Assembly (NCBI RefSeq): GCF_000003815.2
Contig: NC_049997.1
Coordinates: 16,540,139 to 16,604,138, forward strand
Reading direction: 5' to 3'
Source of the DNA: Branchiostoma floridae
Taxonomy: Eukaryota; Chordata; Leptocardii; Amphioxiformes; Branchiostomatidae
Length of the DNA stretch: 64,000 nt
Part shown: positions 12,062-24,550 of the stretch, in pieces
Position numbering within the stretch: the first letter of the stretch is position 1
Layout of the letters: each line of letters starts with the position of its first letter
The notes under the pieces: model-generated
Told to the model about the DNA's origin: nothing
The model's database searches: none
Seen by the model: the letters and a program-made list of their open reading frames with translations, nothing else
Position numbers and translations under genes: made by a program

Positions 12062-15000
12062 ACGCAAGATTTGGATACCTTATATGGTCATTTTACATCA
12101 TTTGTTGGTCCAAAATGACCAAATATGGAACAGGGTACATACCACAAGTTTGCACAAAACTTATGTGTTTTTTCATAAGATTTCGTAAATGTTTCCCTCA
12201 GTTTTACAGTAGGAAGAGGCAAGATCAAACGACATAACTGTCTTTAAAACACGGCAAAGTTTTTTGATGGGCATAAACAATAGCAACCAGCATATGCTGG
12301 CTAAAGATGTCTCTTAACTCCCCTCTTCTCATAATGGACCTGTCTAAAAGCTGTCAGATCTGACTGAAATGCGGACCATTCCATTTCAGTTTAGGTAGGA
12401 TGCAAAAGACCAACAGTACATAACTTCTCAGTGAGAGTGCAATCTGTGATTTTAGAATAACAACAGGATGATGTTTGTAGCAACCCCCCGTTTCACATTG
12501 GACCAGTCCCAAAGCAGTCAGATCTGACAGAAACATGGGCTGTTCCATTGCAGAATGGGTAGGTTTTATGGAAGATCAGATCTCTTAACTGTCATGCAAT
12601 AAGACAAGAATGCCAGACAATCTGTGCCTTGAGAAGATCACAGAGTGCCACTTCCATACATAGCCAGGCTTTAAAATTTTCTGCAAAGTTATTGTAGTAC
12701 TTAACTATTGTACAGTGAATGGCAAATTTTGAACATAGCATAACGACTTTAAAACCCTTTTGGTTGACGAAAAATACTAAAAAGGCAAAGTGGCACAAGT
12801 AGTCGGCAATCATATCCTTGTACATCATCCGACAGTGCCTTTTTAAAGGACATTAACTGTGCTATCCTTGCCCATAAGATTTTCCAGTGTTGCAAGGGAT
12901 CATGGGTAAGGTCAAAGGTTAAGGCTGCTCCATATGAACAGGGAGGGGCCTTGTTCTTTGACCTTAGACAACAATGCATCACTACTGTACTTGGGATTGT
13001 GGGGAAAACGATATCTTGCATAGGGCTGTTGCTAGAAATTCCTGCCAAAGTTTTTGTACCCAGGAGTTAAAACCCTGACTTTTGTTGCAACCAAATTTGT
13101 GCTAAAGACCCCGTTTCTTACATTTTCGGCAGAAAAGTTTGACAAGAATTTTAATTGGAAGTTAACTTTACATCACTGAAGTCCGGAGTATGTTGCTTAG
13201 ATGAGATTTTTGTGAAAAATTTAGATTTTGAAAAAAAGAAGAAGATATCTCACGAACTTAATGAGACAAAGGCACTAATTTCACTCAAGCTATTGTCAAA
13301 AAGCTTAATGCAGTTGCTGCCATTCAGTATTCACTTTTAAGTTAGGATAGTGAAAATAGTGCAAGAAATTTTTCCGCATAACTATATTTTTCAGCATTTA
13401 TTTTGTTACTTTAAATATATTTTCTACCCCATGAATTTGGAAAGAGAAGCCACTTTTTTATGGCAGCTTTTTTATAAACGTTCCCCAACTGATCTTCAAG
13501 CAATAGAATTTTGTATTTATTCCTTAGCGAACTTTTCTCGTATTTATTTGACAATTAGCAAAAACACTGTCAGTACGTTGAATCATGTGGAGATATGAAA
13601 GTCTTCGGGATTTCGTGCAATTTTAGACTACATAAATACGCCCGAGGGAAACAGTTCTTTTGTTAGTGTAAGAGCTAAACTAGCTAAACTACTTTTTCTT
13701 AGCACTGATGTTCAAAGCTGTGAATACTTCAAGACTGTGCTTTGCTTACAAATGCCGAGTAAGATTACCTTCCTACTGTCATCCTTTATTTAGGCCACAC
13801 CAATTGAATTTCATGGTTCTCAGATTTAAGGCCATTTTATCAGTGCAAACCCAAGGCATATATCATGTGTGCTAGAAGTACTTTTTTCTTTAGAATGGTT
13901 ATATGTAAAATTTCATGTTGGCATACATTTGACATGCAATTTGAGAAACATGTACATGCAATATTACACATTACAATAAGAAGCAAGCACAAAACCTCAG
14001 TAATAGACTTGGAAAACAGCAACATTTTCTTCTTTTTGCAGAGGAAATTTTACGACCTTTTGAAGGTTTTAGACAGTTAAAAACCAAAAAGGTCAGAGAT
14101 ATTTTTCTGCATATCCGAAACTTATTTTCTCAATGTTAAGGGATTTTTTTCAAACTGAACGTAAAGATTTTACAATTAAGCCAATTCCGGTCTGATGTAC
14201 ATGTACTACCCAACATTGTCTTGTCTTCTTGCTAAAACTTTCGATGAAAATTTCCGAGTACCAAGTAATTCTATTGATGTGGCCTGACTTAAACGAATTT
14301 TAGATTTTAAATATGACAGTTTTTACAGAGGACTTGGACATTTTCCCCAAAAAAACCTACTACATCATTGTGGAACTAATGAACATTCAGTGCATCCTAA
14401 AAATGCACTTCTTGCAGAACACTTAGTTTTGGAATAGTTTCTATTGAAATATACCTGCCAAATATTAAAGACACAATATTATGTATAACAGACTACAAAT
14501 ATACTTACGCATAATACTCTACCTCAACACAACTGCTATACAAAAACAAATCACAGAACTCATTATTATGATATACCGCAAAAAACTATAATATACTGCC
14601 AGGCCAAATGTTGTATTATATACTTACAAGACCATTGTTATATACTGGTATAATAATAGAAGCAGATACAGTTGTATCATCAACATATGTTGCATCTTAA
14701 GTTCCAATACTGTGTCTACCGTCTTCTATCAAATTTTTGTGCCACTCTGAAAGAGATACACTGTCTACTGCGAAACTTCTAATGTCTGACTACTGTTGCT
14801 AAATGCCAGGTATAAGAAAATAAAATGGAGCTAAACTTACTCTGTTTATAGTTTTACAATGTTTCTCTATGTGCATAAATTGGACAAAGTATGTTATTAC
14901 TTTGGCAGCTCGTTATTAATAATGTGGGAGGGGAAAACTTGAAATGGGGAAGTTTTTCAACAGTATTTTTTAATGAATCCAAGTAGGATAATCATGTCAA

Positions 15001-17070
15001 AATTCCAACTCTTCATACGGAAGAATACAATGAAGTACAGCGTTGGTCTCGATTTTTAGAACTGGCCTTTTTTTAACAACAATTTGTACAATAGCTTCTG
15101 CCAGTAACTTATTTATATGGTGCTTTTTTGCCTGAGAAATTCCACACAGAATGAAACAATGTATATATGAAATTCCGATGATTTATACACGTATAGGTTC
15201 CCTCTCATTTGTAGTCAATCGTAGTTGACTAACTTTGTATATGATATGTAATGTAAATGTTACTAGTTATCGTGTAGATCGTATGATATGAAATGTGTAT
15301 TGGGACCAAACATATCAAACAGGCCACACCATTGCGTATGGTACCGTAAAACAAAACAAAAATTTGCTGTTTATTTTTGCTCTTATTCCGTCATTTACAC
15401 TGCATTGCTACCATTGTATCAACAACAAAGTTGCAATTTTCTCTTTGCTTCAAAATTCATATGTTGCAAACAAACATATACAAATCCACATTGCATGAAT
15501 TTCTACCAAATTTCACAAATTTGCAAATTCACAATTATTTGTAATTTCAATAATTCCAATTTCAAAGCAACCTTTTATAAGTTGTAACCACTAACCACCA
15601 TACTTTTGACGGAACCATATTTAATGCAATGGTGTGGCCAAAATAGTAAACTTCAATGATTCTAATATATTTTGTGACATTTCTGCTTCTGTTGCATAAA
15701 TGTCTCTTCAAAGGTGAATACTTGTAAAACTGCCAAACTTATTGATATCACCATTGTTCATTCAAAGAGGCTACAATCACATGTAACACCAAATGTCCTA
15801 TTAATTATCAAATGAAGCTCTGTATATGATATTACAAGATTGATACGATAGAACTAGAACTAGCAGAACGTATGATAGAATGTAGCTATGTGTGACGACT
15901 AGGTAGTATTTTATACACATTTCTTTGTTGCCTTGTTACGGTGTCTTGGTCAAAGTCGTGCGTGTTGTATGTTACGTCGATGTGTAGTAAGTGTAGTAGG
16001 CTCTAGCAATAACTTTTGTGACAATAGAAGTAAGATTGTAGATGTCAAAAAAAGTCAAGAAATGAAAATTTGCAGACATTTATCTAGCACAATCTTAGTG
16101 TTACTTGTCCGAAATTGCCTGTTTTTGTCAAAATGTGTCCTCACAAAGAATTGATCAATTCATTCTAAGGTTAAGGTCCTTAACACAACCAAAAATGTGA
16201 ACAAGGGGGAGGGGGGCAAATTCAAATCATGTTTGGGACAGCATTTTTTTGCTGCAGTGCCACCATGTGGTTAGGAGTAGTACTGCAGTGTTCATTTTGA
16301 ATGTTAAAAGAACTTTACCTTCACTTGATTCATAGTTGAAAGTCTTCCTATAGTATTTCAAATTCACTGCAATAATTTATTTGCATGCTACAGGTAAATG
16401 CCCTCCCCCATCCAGAAGTTAGCAGTATATTCGTCTCGAATTTTGGCTTTTGCCAAACTCACGAATTTTTCACCTTAGATTGTATTGTGAGTAAGTGAGT
16501 TTTAGCCTTTGCATTGTCGGGGACATGTAATGCTCGAGTAAAGTAAAAGATTTATGTCTTAGTACTTTGGGGTATAGCATATCGGCCATTTTGTTTTACC
16601 AAGGGCAGCTTTTTTCAGTCATTTTTGGTAAACATATCTGTATTTTCATGTATTTATATATATATACCTTACACCATGTTTTGTACAGGATTCATTCGGA
16701 AATGTTTATTTTGATACTTCTATGTAGCATTGTTTCAAGGAAAATGTTACCGCTTTTCTAAAGAAAATGGGCCATATTTCTAGGAGATGCATTTTCAAAC
16801 AGTTAAGGCCCTATAGATATTCGATTTCCCCCCTAACCGACCATATTTAGTAATGACTGAGTCATAGTTGTACTTTCAGGCATATAGTATACAATATAAA
16901 TTTTTGAGGACACAGTAAATAACACATATAATGTACTTTCTTGTCAACTTTTATATCATGCCTGGATAAAAGTATTTGTTGACCATTTCTTTGTGCCAAG
17001 TGCTAGCCACTGACGTTCATAACATTGTGATCATTGTTTTGTATCAATAAATTTGTACTGCATTTTACTT
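12062..17070 (+). other. probable long 3' UTR and 3' flank of SINHCAF
   Basis: Five kilobases of AT-rich, mostly unique sequence without exons. A direct repeat pair of about 150 bp lies at 12300-12400 and 12470-12560 (both with 'cagtcagatctga'-like and 'gcagaatgggtaggt'-like phrases). A MITE sits at 15322-15639. A poly(A) signal aataaa at 17046-17051 followed by a T/G-rich stretch is the likely end. Continuity with SINHCAF is inferred. Confidence 0.4.
15322..15639. mobile_element. MITE with ggccacaccatt termini
   Basis: The left end ggccacaccattgcgtatgg and the right end accatatttaatgcaatggtgtggcc are inverted complements with a short indel. The interior is AT-rich with no coding capacity. 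Single-ended matches to the same terminus (ggccacaccaatt) occur at about 13793 and 31521, so it belongs to a family. Confidence 0.6.
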
Positions 17071-17265
17071 CACATGGTGTTGTGGGTCTTCATATCTTTG
17101 CCATGTGTTCGTCGTACATACAAAGCAGGGTATACTGTATCACCCGAGGTAGGATCTGAAACATTGGAGGGCCAGAACTGAGGGCGATACAAATACGTAC
17201 CCTGCGTTGTATCTTATTTAAAACAAACAAAAAGTTGTGACATTAATGCTCATTGCATCAACAAC

Positions 17266-17271
17266 TTTATT
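17266..17271 (-). terminator. poly(A) signal of channel gene A
   Basis: AATAAA on the minus strand (tttatt on plus), about 720 bp beyond the stop codon of gene A. The paralogous signal in D2 is at 24545-24550. It faces the plus-strand signal at 17046, so the two transcription units would converge and overlap by roughly 200 bp. Confidence 0.45.
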
Positions 17272-17593
17272 CACCAGTGGAAGCAAAAGAACCAACAGTC
17301 TGCCCGTTTGATTCAAGAACAGTTGTTGGAATTTTGGACAGCAATGAACGAAGGTGTTCGAATTGAACTATAGATCTCTGCGCTTAATTACCGTAAAATA
17401 TAACGTAAGTTCCGGTGAGAACACCAGTATCAAATGAAAATACAGCCCGGGTAATGCTAAATATGTTAGACTAAACTATGTGGTGATTAATGTTATTAAT
17501 AGGTGGTTATCCTGATTACATACTGTGATAATATTAAGTATTATTCCACACGTACGTTTGCACAAAATACACAGTCACTCTTCTTTGTACCCT

Positions 17594-17598
<5 letters not shown>

Positions 17599-17632
<34 letters not shown>
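17599..17632. repeat. (GT)n microsatellite
   Basis: An uninterrupted run of GT dinucleotides of 34 bases. A shorter, broken version occupies the paralogous place in D2 near 25090. Confidence 0.95.
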
Positions 17633-17639
<7 letters not shown>

Positions 17640-17987
17640 ATGTCAGTAATAATTTATTTTCCTACTATTCATCATGCACAAAAATATAAACCTCCACCTT
17701 ACTTATACATTACATAGTACATATTCTTACTCTATTTAGAGTTGAAGCATACATGTACACAAAGTTTTTCTTCCAGTATTCACTATTATTATCTAATATA
17801 TGTCATTCCTATGCCAAATACCACCAGTTAACAGTACCAACTTTCGGGTTGTCTAAAACATGCGTTTTGGAATGAACTTTAAAGCAAGAAAAAGTGTAAG
17901 CAAATATACAGATCTAGTACATTTCATCCAGCAGAGCACATTCAAGTCGTCACTGCCCTATCCTCCATCATGGTTGTTTTGAAGGTC

Positions 17988-20900
17988 TTAAACATTGTTC
18001 AGAGGAACCTCTTCAGAATTTGACTCGGTGTTTTGCTCAAACTTTTGTGGGAAAGAAAGAAAAAAACAGCAAATTACTTCTTAGGACAGCTAAGATGAGC
18101 AGAGATCGATTTATTGCTAGAAGACTATATTAGAGGGTTTTAAACTTTTAGGTTATTTGGCTGAAAACTGACATTGCTTCTTAAAATTAAAATTAAACAT
18201 ATAATTCTATTTTTAAGATTAAAAAAAAATGCTTTGGGAGGCGTGCGTATATGTATGGCTTTGTGTGTGTGTCTGTATTTGCACGTGTGTCATGTGCATG
18301 CATTGAGTGTGAGAGTGCGTGTGTCTGTTTTGTGTGTATGTGTGTGTGCATATATGTATATATGTGTGCATGTGTGTGTGTTTGGGGTATGTGTACATGC
18401 GCACATACATGCATGTTCGGTTTACGTGTGTGTGTATGTACAAATGTGTCTATGCAAATCTGTGTGGATTTACGGACATGTATATATGTGTGTACATGTT
18501 CTGGGTGTATCCACACTACAGTTTCAAAGGAGAACAGTCATTACCTCTTGAACCTCATCATCAGTAAACCCCTTAATGATCAAGTTGGACTTGGTGTCTC
18601 CTGGCTGCCCCTTGTACTTTTCCCGCTCCTTATAAGCTTCCTCAATTTTTCCCTTCAGACGCTGTTTGTACGTAAGAAACAATAATCAATGTCGATTAAA
18701 TCTGAGACAGTCATATAATTTTCAAATGTTTACAAAGAAGCATTATATTAATGACGACGTTGTCCTTCAACCATTTTTAACCTTTCAGTGTTTAACCGTG
18801 TCATAATGTTAACACTATCAAAGACAAGTATTTACCTTGAACTTGTATTCTATCTCCAACAGTTCACTGTCGTTCTTGATCCTCTAGTAGAGTAAAGGAA
18901 AAAGTAGTATATGAGTACAGGAACATTGAGTCATTTCATATGACATTCACCCACCTCCGCCAAATCCTAATTGAAACCCTAGGAGAAAGCATAGGATGTA
19001 ATATTTCTGGAACCAAGGTAAAATACATATGAAGTATTAGATTGAAGGAATCAGAAAAGGTAACCAATTTGCAACAAATCAATTTTATCATTTTTACCCC
19101 TCCTTAAATGTTACAGTCAAGCATTGCTAGCACCACCATGTAACTCTTTCTATTTGGAAATGTAAATTGATTTTCGTCTGTCTGTGAACATACCTTCAAC
19201 CGAATCATTTTCCCAAAGATCAAGTGTGCCAAGACGAACACAACCGCCAATATGGAGCCACAGACCCTGTCAAACATCCTTGCACTCTTCTTGTCCCAGA
19301 AGACCGAGGCCAAAGTGTTCTCCACTGCCACGCAGCACTGGAAGATAATACATCCCAGCACATACTTGTCCTGAGAAAATGAACACTGTTTTAAGTGTAT
19401 CTTATTAGTTAAAGATAATTTGGAACAAGTATGTACATAGAAGATATCATAGTCTAATCATATTGTGGTTGGCTATCTGATCAATTTGACTGTGTACATC
19501 CGATTAATTAGTGCTGTCCAAACCTTATCTGCTAATTACCTTCCCGAAGATGGTTATATTTTGGGTGTATTTGTCATTGTGTCTGTCCGTATGTAACATT
19601 TGGGCTAGTAGGGATCAGAAAATGAAAGTCAAGTTCAATAATAGGCCCCTTAGCGACTTTCTAAGGTACTGCACTGAAAGTTTTTTTTTTGATATCTCGT
19701 ATTCTTGACATGTTGTAGTCGTATTTTTAAGAAGTGGTGGATAGAGAGAGTGCTATAAATTTGGTCCCCTAGCGACTTTTTTTTTTTTGGAACTGGAGGG
19801 ACCGCGATTTTGCATCATGAAATATTAGAGGAGACTAATTCGAGAATTCGAACAAGCTGATGGATCGTTATGAATTTTGTTATGTTTACTTTTTACTTCA
19901 GTACTCTTTTAGGGTAACCACTCGGAGTAATACGTGAATGAGACTTTTTTACTCACCAGCAGAGTTAGGTAGGAGACGGTGGGTAGATACTGGGATACAA
20001 CCAACTTGAAGGCCACTGTTGTAAGCAGGAGGGTAAAGGTGATGCCGAGGCGGTCTTTGTGCTCTTCTGGCGGGATGGAGAACACGGTGAAAGAGAGGCC
20101 CATGATGACGAACTGTGAAGTAAAAACAAAAATGATGAAGAACTGTGAAGAAAGAAACAAACATGCATTCATAGGTGGCAGACGATATCCCAAGATTATA
20201 AAGACACACTGCTTTATGACACTTGCATACAGCCCCACAATTTGATAGGGGATATGAGTAGTACATGGTGCAAATGGAAGCTGATGCTGTCTGACAATCA
20301 ACCCCCCACCACCAACACCCTCCTACTGTTGTTGGGAAAGTTACCAGCCAATCAGTCTGCCTCTTGACCGTAGGAAGCAACGTCATTGGCTGGTAAATAA
20401 TGACATCAAGCACTGTTCAAAGCAGATGGGTACTGGAAGTTATCATGGTCCTCAAACGTGACAATGGGACAGGGTAAACGGTACTGTACTTACCAACACG
20501 AGTACGGTGTTCCACATGTAAAAAGTCGTCTTCCTCTGCACATGCGCCGTGATGTTGTACAATGGGTACTTGCCGAACGTTTTTGACTGCTTGTTACCCT
20601 TTTCGCCAGGATTGCACTCAAGGTACTTAATCACCTTCCACTGATCGTCATCTGAAGTAAAGATCATGTAAATATGATGACGTTCCCTCTTCTGGTAATG
20701 ACGCAGAAGAGACCATTAGCATTCCCCACAACTAGTACAGGTCTGTATATGTAACCTAACTAACGTCCAAATGGGGACATGGCTTCGAATATTAATCCCA
20801 CTTCTGACACCATGTTGTATCGTGTTGTGGGATCAGAGACAGTACTAGAGGCTGCTAATCCTTGTATTCTAGGATTGTGTTCTACCTGCAAAGTCGTCAT

Positions 20901-23820
20901 CACTGATGTTGTCGATGGACCCATAGTTCTTTCTCAGCTCCACCCTCTTGGTTGACCAGCCTGACATCAGTTGGATAGTCAGTTTCTGAAAGAATAAATC
21001 ATAACATGAAAGATTTTTTCATCGGACATTCTACCATATAAGTGAGCTGCAAACATCATCCGAACCCTAAAAGTCACGAGGAAGAACATTGGGTGTATCA
21101 CTGCCCGCTTATCGATTTTGCTGCCGCGAGAGGGGCAATAGATGTGACGTTATAGCGTGGTTCACTGCACTGCGACTACACACACTTGGAACTGTACGTG
21201 GAATAGTATGTTGAACTATATACCTGGTGGTCTACAGGGAAGTCGGCGAGGTTCATGTCAGCCTTGAAGGTTGCCCGAACCTTCCTGAACTCGTGCACTA
21301 TGGGTACGTCCTCACCGACAACCTCGATCAGGTTTTGTTGTGTCACGTTCTTCTCAACGGTCACCGTGTTTCTTATTTCAATCCGTGGGTCCCACTGATT
21401 GTCCCAGTCTACTTCCTGAAAAGTAGAATACAGTTGTATCAATGAGGTTCAAGCACTGCTCTAAGCCTTTTGGCGTAATCTGTTGCGTGCTGGGTTTGTG
21501 GTCTGACGGCCCGGGATCGGGCGGGTTTTGATCCCGGGAGTAAGGATATTGTTAAAAGGTGAGGCTTTTCGTCTCCCTCTGCTTCCAAAAAAGAAATCAA
21601 ACCCGACCTGTTTAGAAATAGGCAACACTAATATTAGAGTAGAATATTTTTTATAACTGTTCATTGTCACTTGTATATCTATGTTTATACCATGCATTTG
21701 CAATTAGCCCTCGGGCACGAACTTGCAAATAAACTTCTTTAATTAAATTAGCTACCATATAACAAACTTCACTGGGTCAGGGGGCGATATCGACTTTCAA
21801 TAACCTTTGACCCATTGCTGACGTCACGTGTACAAAATCTTGTTTATTTTACTTATCTCCCTTACATCTCTATTTTTGATCCCTTTGAGATTTGGATCCT
21901 TGTAGAAGATCTCAAACCAGAGTTCTGCGGAGAACTCCTGTTTAACGGTGTCCACATCCCTCAGTGAGAACAGGGTGGGAGTAATCAGCACACGGACCTG
22001 GAGGGGTAGGGAACATTAGTATCTTTCTTTGTAAATAACGTTATGTGGAAAGAATGCACAAAGTTCTTCGACACAATCAGTTTTAAGAATTACCCAGCCA
22101 ATATTCCAGCACCCTCCCACACAGGGTTGACTATCGCGGCAACGCCTTACGATATCACCCCTGCCTTTTCAGCCTCAGAAAGTCGGTACTAGTTGCTCCT
22201 TGCTTATGAATATTACTGAGTTTGCCTGATTTGTCGCGGACCAATCAGCGCCCGGACTGCAAGTTTCGAATGAACAGCGTACGGCGCGGCGTGCACAAAA
22301 AATTGTTAATTCTTGCGTGCGTGTGCGTTCCAGTGACGGCCTGTCACCTTCCTGAGGACAATGCTAACTGCAGCTACTTCGCACTGCAGCTAGGTGTCGC
22401 TGCTGCAATGATAAGTCGGCTCAGAGTCAACTTCGAAACGCTTATGTAAACCAAGCCATTACCTTTCCTGGTGATCTCCTGCTACACCATTTCTGGCCGC
22501 TGCTGCGCTCCAGAGAATTGCTGATATCCTTTGCCTGAGAAAATATATTATCCTGAAACGTCGTCCGAAAAAACACGAATTCTTATTAGTAAGAAATATC
22601 AAACAGTATTCAGCTATATCTGTATTCTCCTGCTCGCAGATTGACTTTGTACTGAAAGTGAAGGGATATGAAAGTAGAGTTATGGGACCTCATATCTTCG
22701 CCATATGACATTAATACTTTCGAGTGAAGTACTATAAATATTTCTAAAAAAATCATTATGCAAACAAGGTCCTCATTTGCATAATTTTCTCAGTTGATTA
22801 TCATCTCTACCCATATTACACACAAGTTGATCACAGCATGAAAGAAGGCATTTTCTTATCAACATCAATTATGCAAATAAGGTCTTCGTTTGCATATTTG
22901 ATATCTATCAACATTCCTCTTTTTTCTCAGTTACATGTGTGTTATCATAGCATGCAGTGTATTCATTAACTTTCCTCATGAAATATGCCAATTATGTGTT
23001 GATTTACATAATCAACACTTAAAAATGTATGTCATCATATAGACTACCTACATACCAAGAATTAGTACTATTATGTAAACACAAAGTTTACGTATTCTCG
23101 CCCAAACTTTGAAACAAAATCGGCCCCTGCAATCTAAAAAAAGTAGTCTCCATTGGCCCAAACTCACAGTACTCACTCTCTGCCCCAAGAGCTCATTATC
23201 TATAATTGAGACATCACGACATCAAAACTTCCAGAACACGAGATACTAAAACCGAAAGTTCGGCTACAGTACTTTAAAAAGCCGCGAGGGAGCCCATTAT
23301 CAAACTTGACCTTCCCTTTCAAGGACCTAACCCACCTACTAAATATCATGAGTATCCCTCCACGGCTTTTCGAGTTGTGCTGTTGACAGAAACACAGATA
23401 AACGCACCAAAACCACAACCCTCTTGGCAAAGGTTATTCCTAAACAACATGGCTACAGAGCCTAGGGGCCACACTTGGCTAATACATGCATGGATCACTC
23501 AGTTCTAGGGTCTGAATATCTACTGCTCAGTTCCAATGTTTCCTTCCATTCTTGTATCTATCTTGTCCTGTTGAAACATTTACCTTAAAGCATCCGTGAG
23601 CCCCGGAAATAAATCGACGTGTTTGTATCCTCAACGGCAACATAGACTTTCCCTAGGACTTATTTTAACTCTAGGCCTGTCTTCTGGTTTTCTTCCATTA
23701 AAACGTTTCTGGAAGAAGTTCTTCCAACACTGAAAACCCATATAATGATTTTTTGTGGCATTATGTCGGTCAGAAGAGCCCACAAACAATGGTACTAACC
23801 TCATTGTCAGAGTCCGCCAT
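17988..23820 (-). CDS. Cys-loop-less pentameric ligand-gated ion channel, paralogue A
   Basis: Minus-strand exons: 23820-23800, 22534-22463 (acceptor could instead give 22552), 21997-21866, 21415-21224, 20985-20886, 20651-20494, 20112-19957, 19370-19194, 18883-18836, 18661-18545, 18041-17988. All have GT-AG ends and matching phases. The start MADSDNE has an in-frame TAA five codons upstream. Ligand-binding domain: exons 3-6, with FSLRDVD and the FPVDHQ motif of the Cys-loop position, but neither flanking cysteine is present (Ala and Leu instead). M1 begins FYMWNTVL. M2 follows IPPEEHKD in RLGITFTLLLTTVAF, with Asp at -1' and Leu at 9', which suggests a cation pore (inference). M3 is in exon 8; M4 follows after only about 12 residues. 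A charged tail of about 70 residues follows M4. No signal peptide is visible. The design resembles prokaryotic channels such as ELIC/GLIC more than animal Cys-loop receptors. Ligand unknown. Confidence 0.85.
18240..18500. repeat. degenerate GT-rich low-complexity tract in D1
   Basis: GT/ATGT-rich sequence in the last-but-one part of gene A, directly downstream of exon 10 in the minus direction. It opens spurious long frames full of Cys, Val and His on both strands. The paralogous tract in D2 is at about 25680-25990. Confidence 0.9.
21440..22205. repeat. near-identical tract shared with 28993-29755 (gene conversion candidate)
   Basis: By eye only about four differences are visible in roughly 765 bp, mostly in introns but including exon 3. 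The exons on either side (exon 4 and exons 6-10) differ at many positions, including amino acid changes. Introns that are more alike than neighbouring exons point to recent conversion or unequal exchange. Confidence 0.75.
21461..21700. repeat. possible tRNA-derived SINE in channel gene A intron
   Basis: The segment contains a B-box-like ggttttgatcccgggag preceded by gtctgacggcccg. The same segment is at about 29012-29252 in D2, so it was present before the duplication or was copied with the conversion tract. Assignment as a SINE rests only on the B-box-like stretch. Confidence 0.28.
22190..22300. promoter_or_regulatory. CCAAT-containing GC patch in intron 2 of gene A
   Basis: The patch has ttatgaatattactgag followed by gcggaccaatcagcgcccg and a CpG-rich stretch. 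The same patch is present in D2 near 29750-29850. It resembles CCAAT-box promoter sequence and lies about 230 bp upstream of exon 3. It could be a repeat end instead; no initiation site can be shown. Confidence 0.2.
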
Positions 23821-23969
23821 GTTGTGTTGTGCATGTTATGACTTGATCATCGTCTCTAGCTCTGAAAGTAGTTCAACCAGTGCCATGGGTGTGTCGTCAG
23901 TACGTCAAAATTGTTTCACGTTGTGCCCTCAGGTTTTAGGTAGCTTGCGGCACGCATTGGCTGGGTTTA

Positions 23970-24200
23970 AGGTGGTATCTCACTGCACTTGGGTCACCGA
24001 TACAGCACTGCGGGGTTCGAAAAAATACTCAACGAATTTCAGAGATAAAGAACAAAATTCTGTGTATTTTGCTGTCTTCTCAGTCGTACTTTTACGTATA
24101 ACGCAATATCTAAATTACAAAAAAATCGTCGAGAAAGACACAACAGTGACGAAGTGAACGAACACCGCTAGGGTTCCCCAAGTGCAGTGAGATACCACCT
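23970..24200. mobile_element. 231-bp MITE present only in D1
   Basis: Terminal inverted repeats of about 24 bp: aggtggtatctcactgcact at the left and its complement agtgcagtgagataccacct at the right, flanked by ttta/tta. The corresponding place in D2 (near 31988) reads straight through as an empty site, ggtttacacggg. It has no coding capacity. Confidence 0.85.
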
Positions 24201-24544
24201 TTACATGTGCGTCCCCGGAGCTCGAAGTTTATATACACAACTACACTCGAGCTCATAACATTGTGATCATTGTTTTGTATCAATAAAATTGTACTGCATT
24301 TTACTTCACACAGTGTTGGGTCTTTTTGTATTTGCACTGTGTTGGTCATACATGTAGTAAACAACATATCACCCGAGGCGTGGCCCAACTACCGGTCGGA
24401 TCCGACTCGTCAGAGGGCCGGGACCGAAAGAGATACAATTACCCCCACGTTGTATTTCATTTATATCAGCCTAAGGAAACTCAAGTTTGTTGCAAAAAAA
24501 AGAGAGAAAAAAGACCTGATGTTAATGCACATCCCGTCAAAAAC

Positions 24545-24550
24545 TTTATT
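24545..24550 (-). terminator. poly(A) signal of channel gene B
   Basis: Minus-strand AATAAA in the same context as the gene A signal (gtgaataaagtt), about 900 bp past the stop codon. Confidence 0.45.

Larger units (their letters stand above)
17010..24240. repeat. tandem segmental duplication, unit D1
   Basis: Collinear with 24250-32030 over almost its whole length, from a shared poly(A)-signal region (attgtgatcattgttttgta at 17025 and about 24260) through all 11 channel exons to sequence upstream of the start codons. Most of it differs from D2 by scattered substitutions and small indels. One block (21440-22205) is nearly identical. A 231-bp MITE (23970-24200) is present only in D1. Confidence 0.9.

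Noticed and set aside
18174..18685. Overlapping long open frames on both strands rich in Cys, Val and His
   Set aside because: They are translations of the GT-rich low-complexity tract inside channel gene A; the real exon in this interval is 18661-18545 on the minus strand.
21461..21540. A genuine tRNA gene
   Set aside because: Only a B-box-like stretch is present; no cloverleaf with anticodon and acceptor stems could be drawn.
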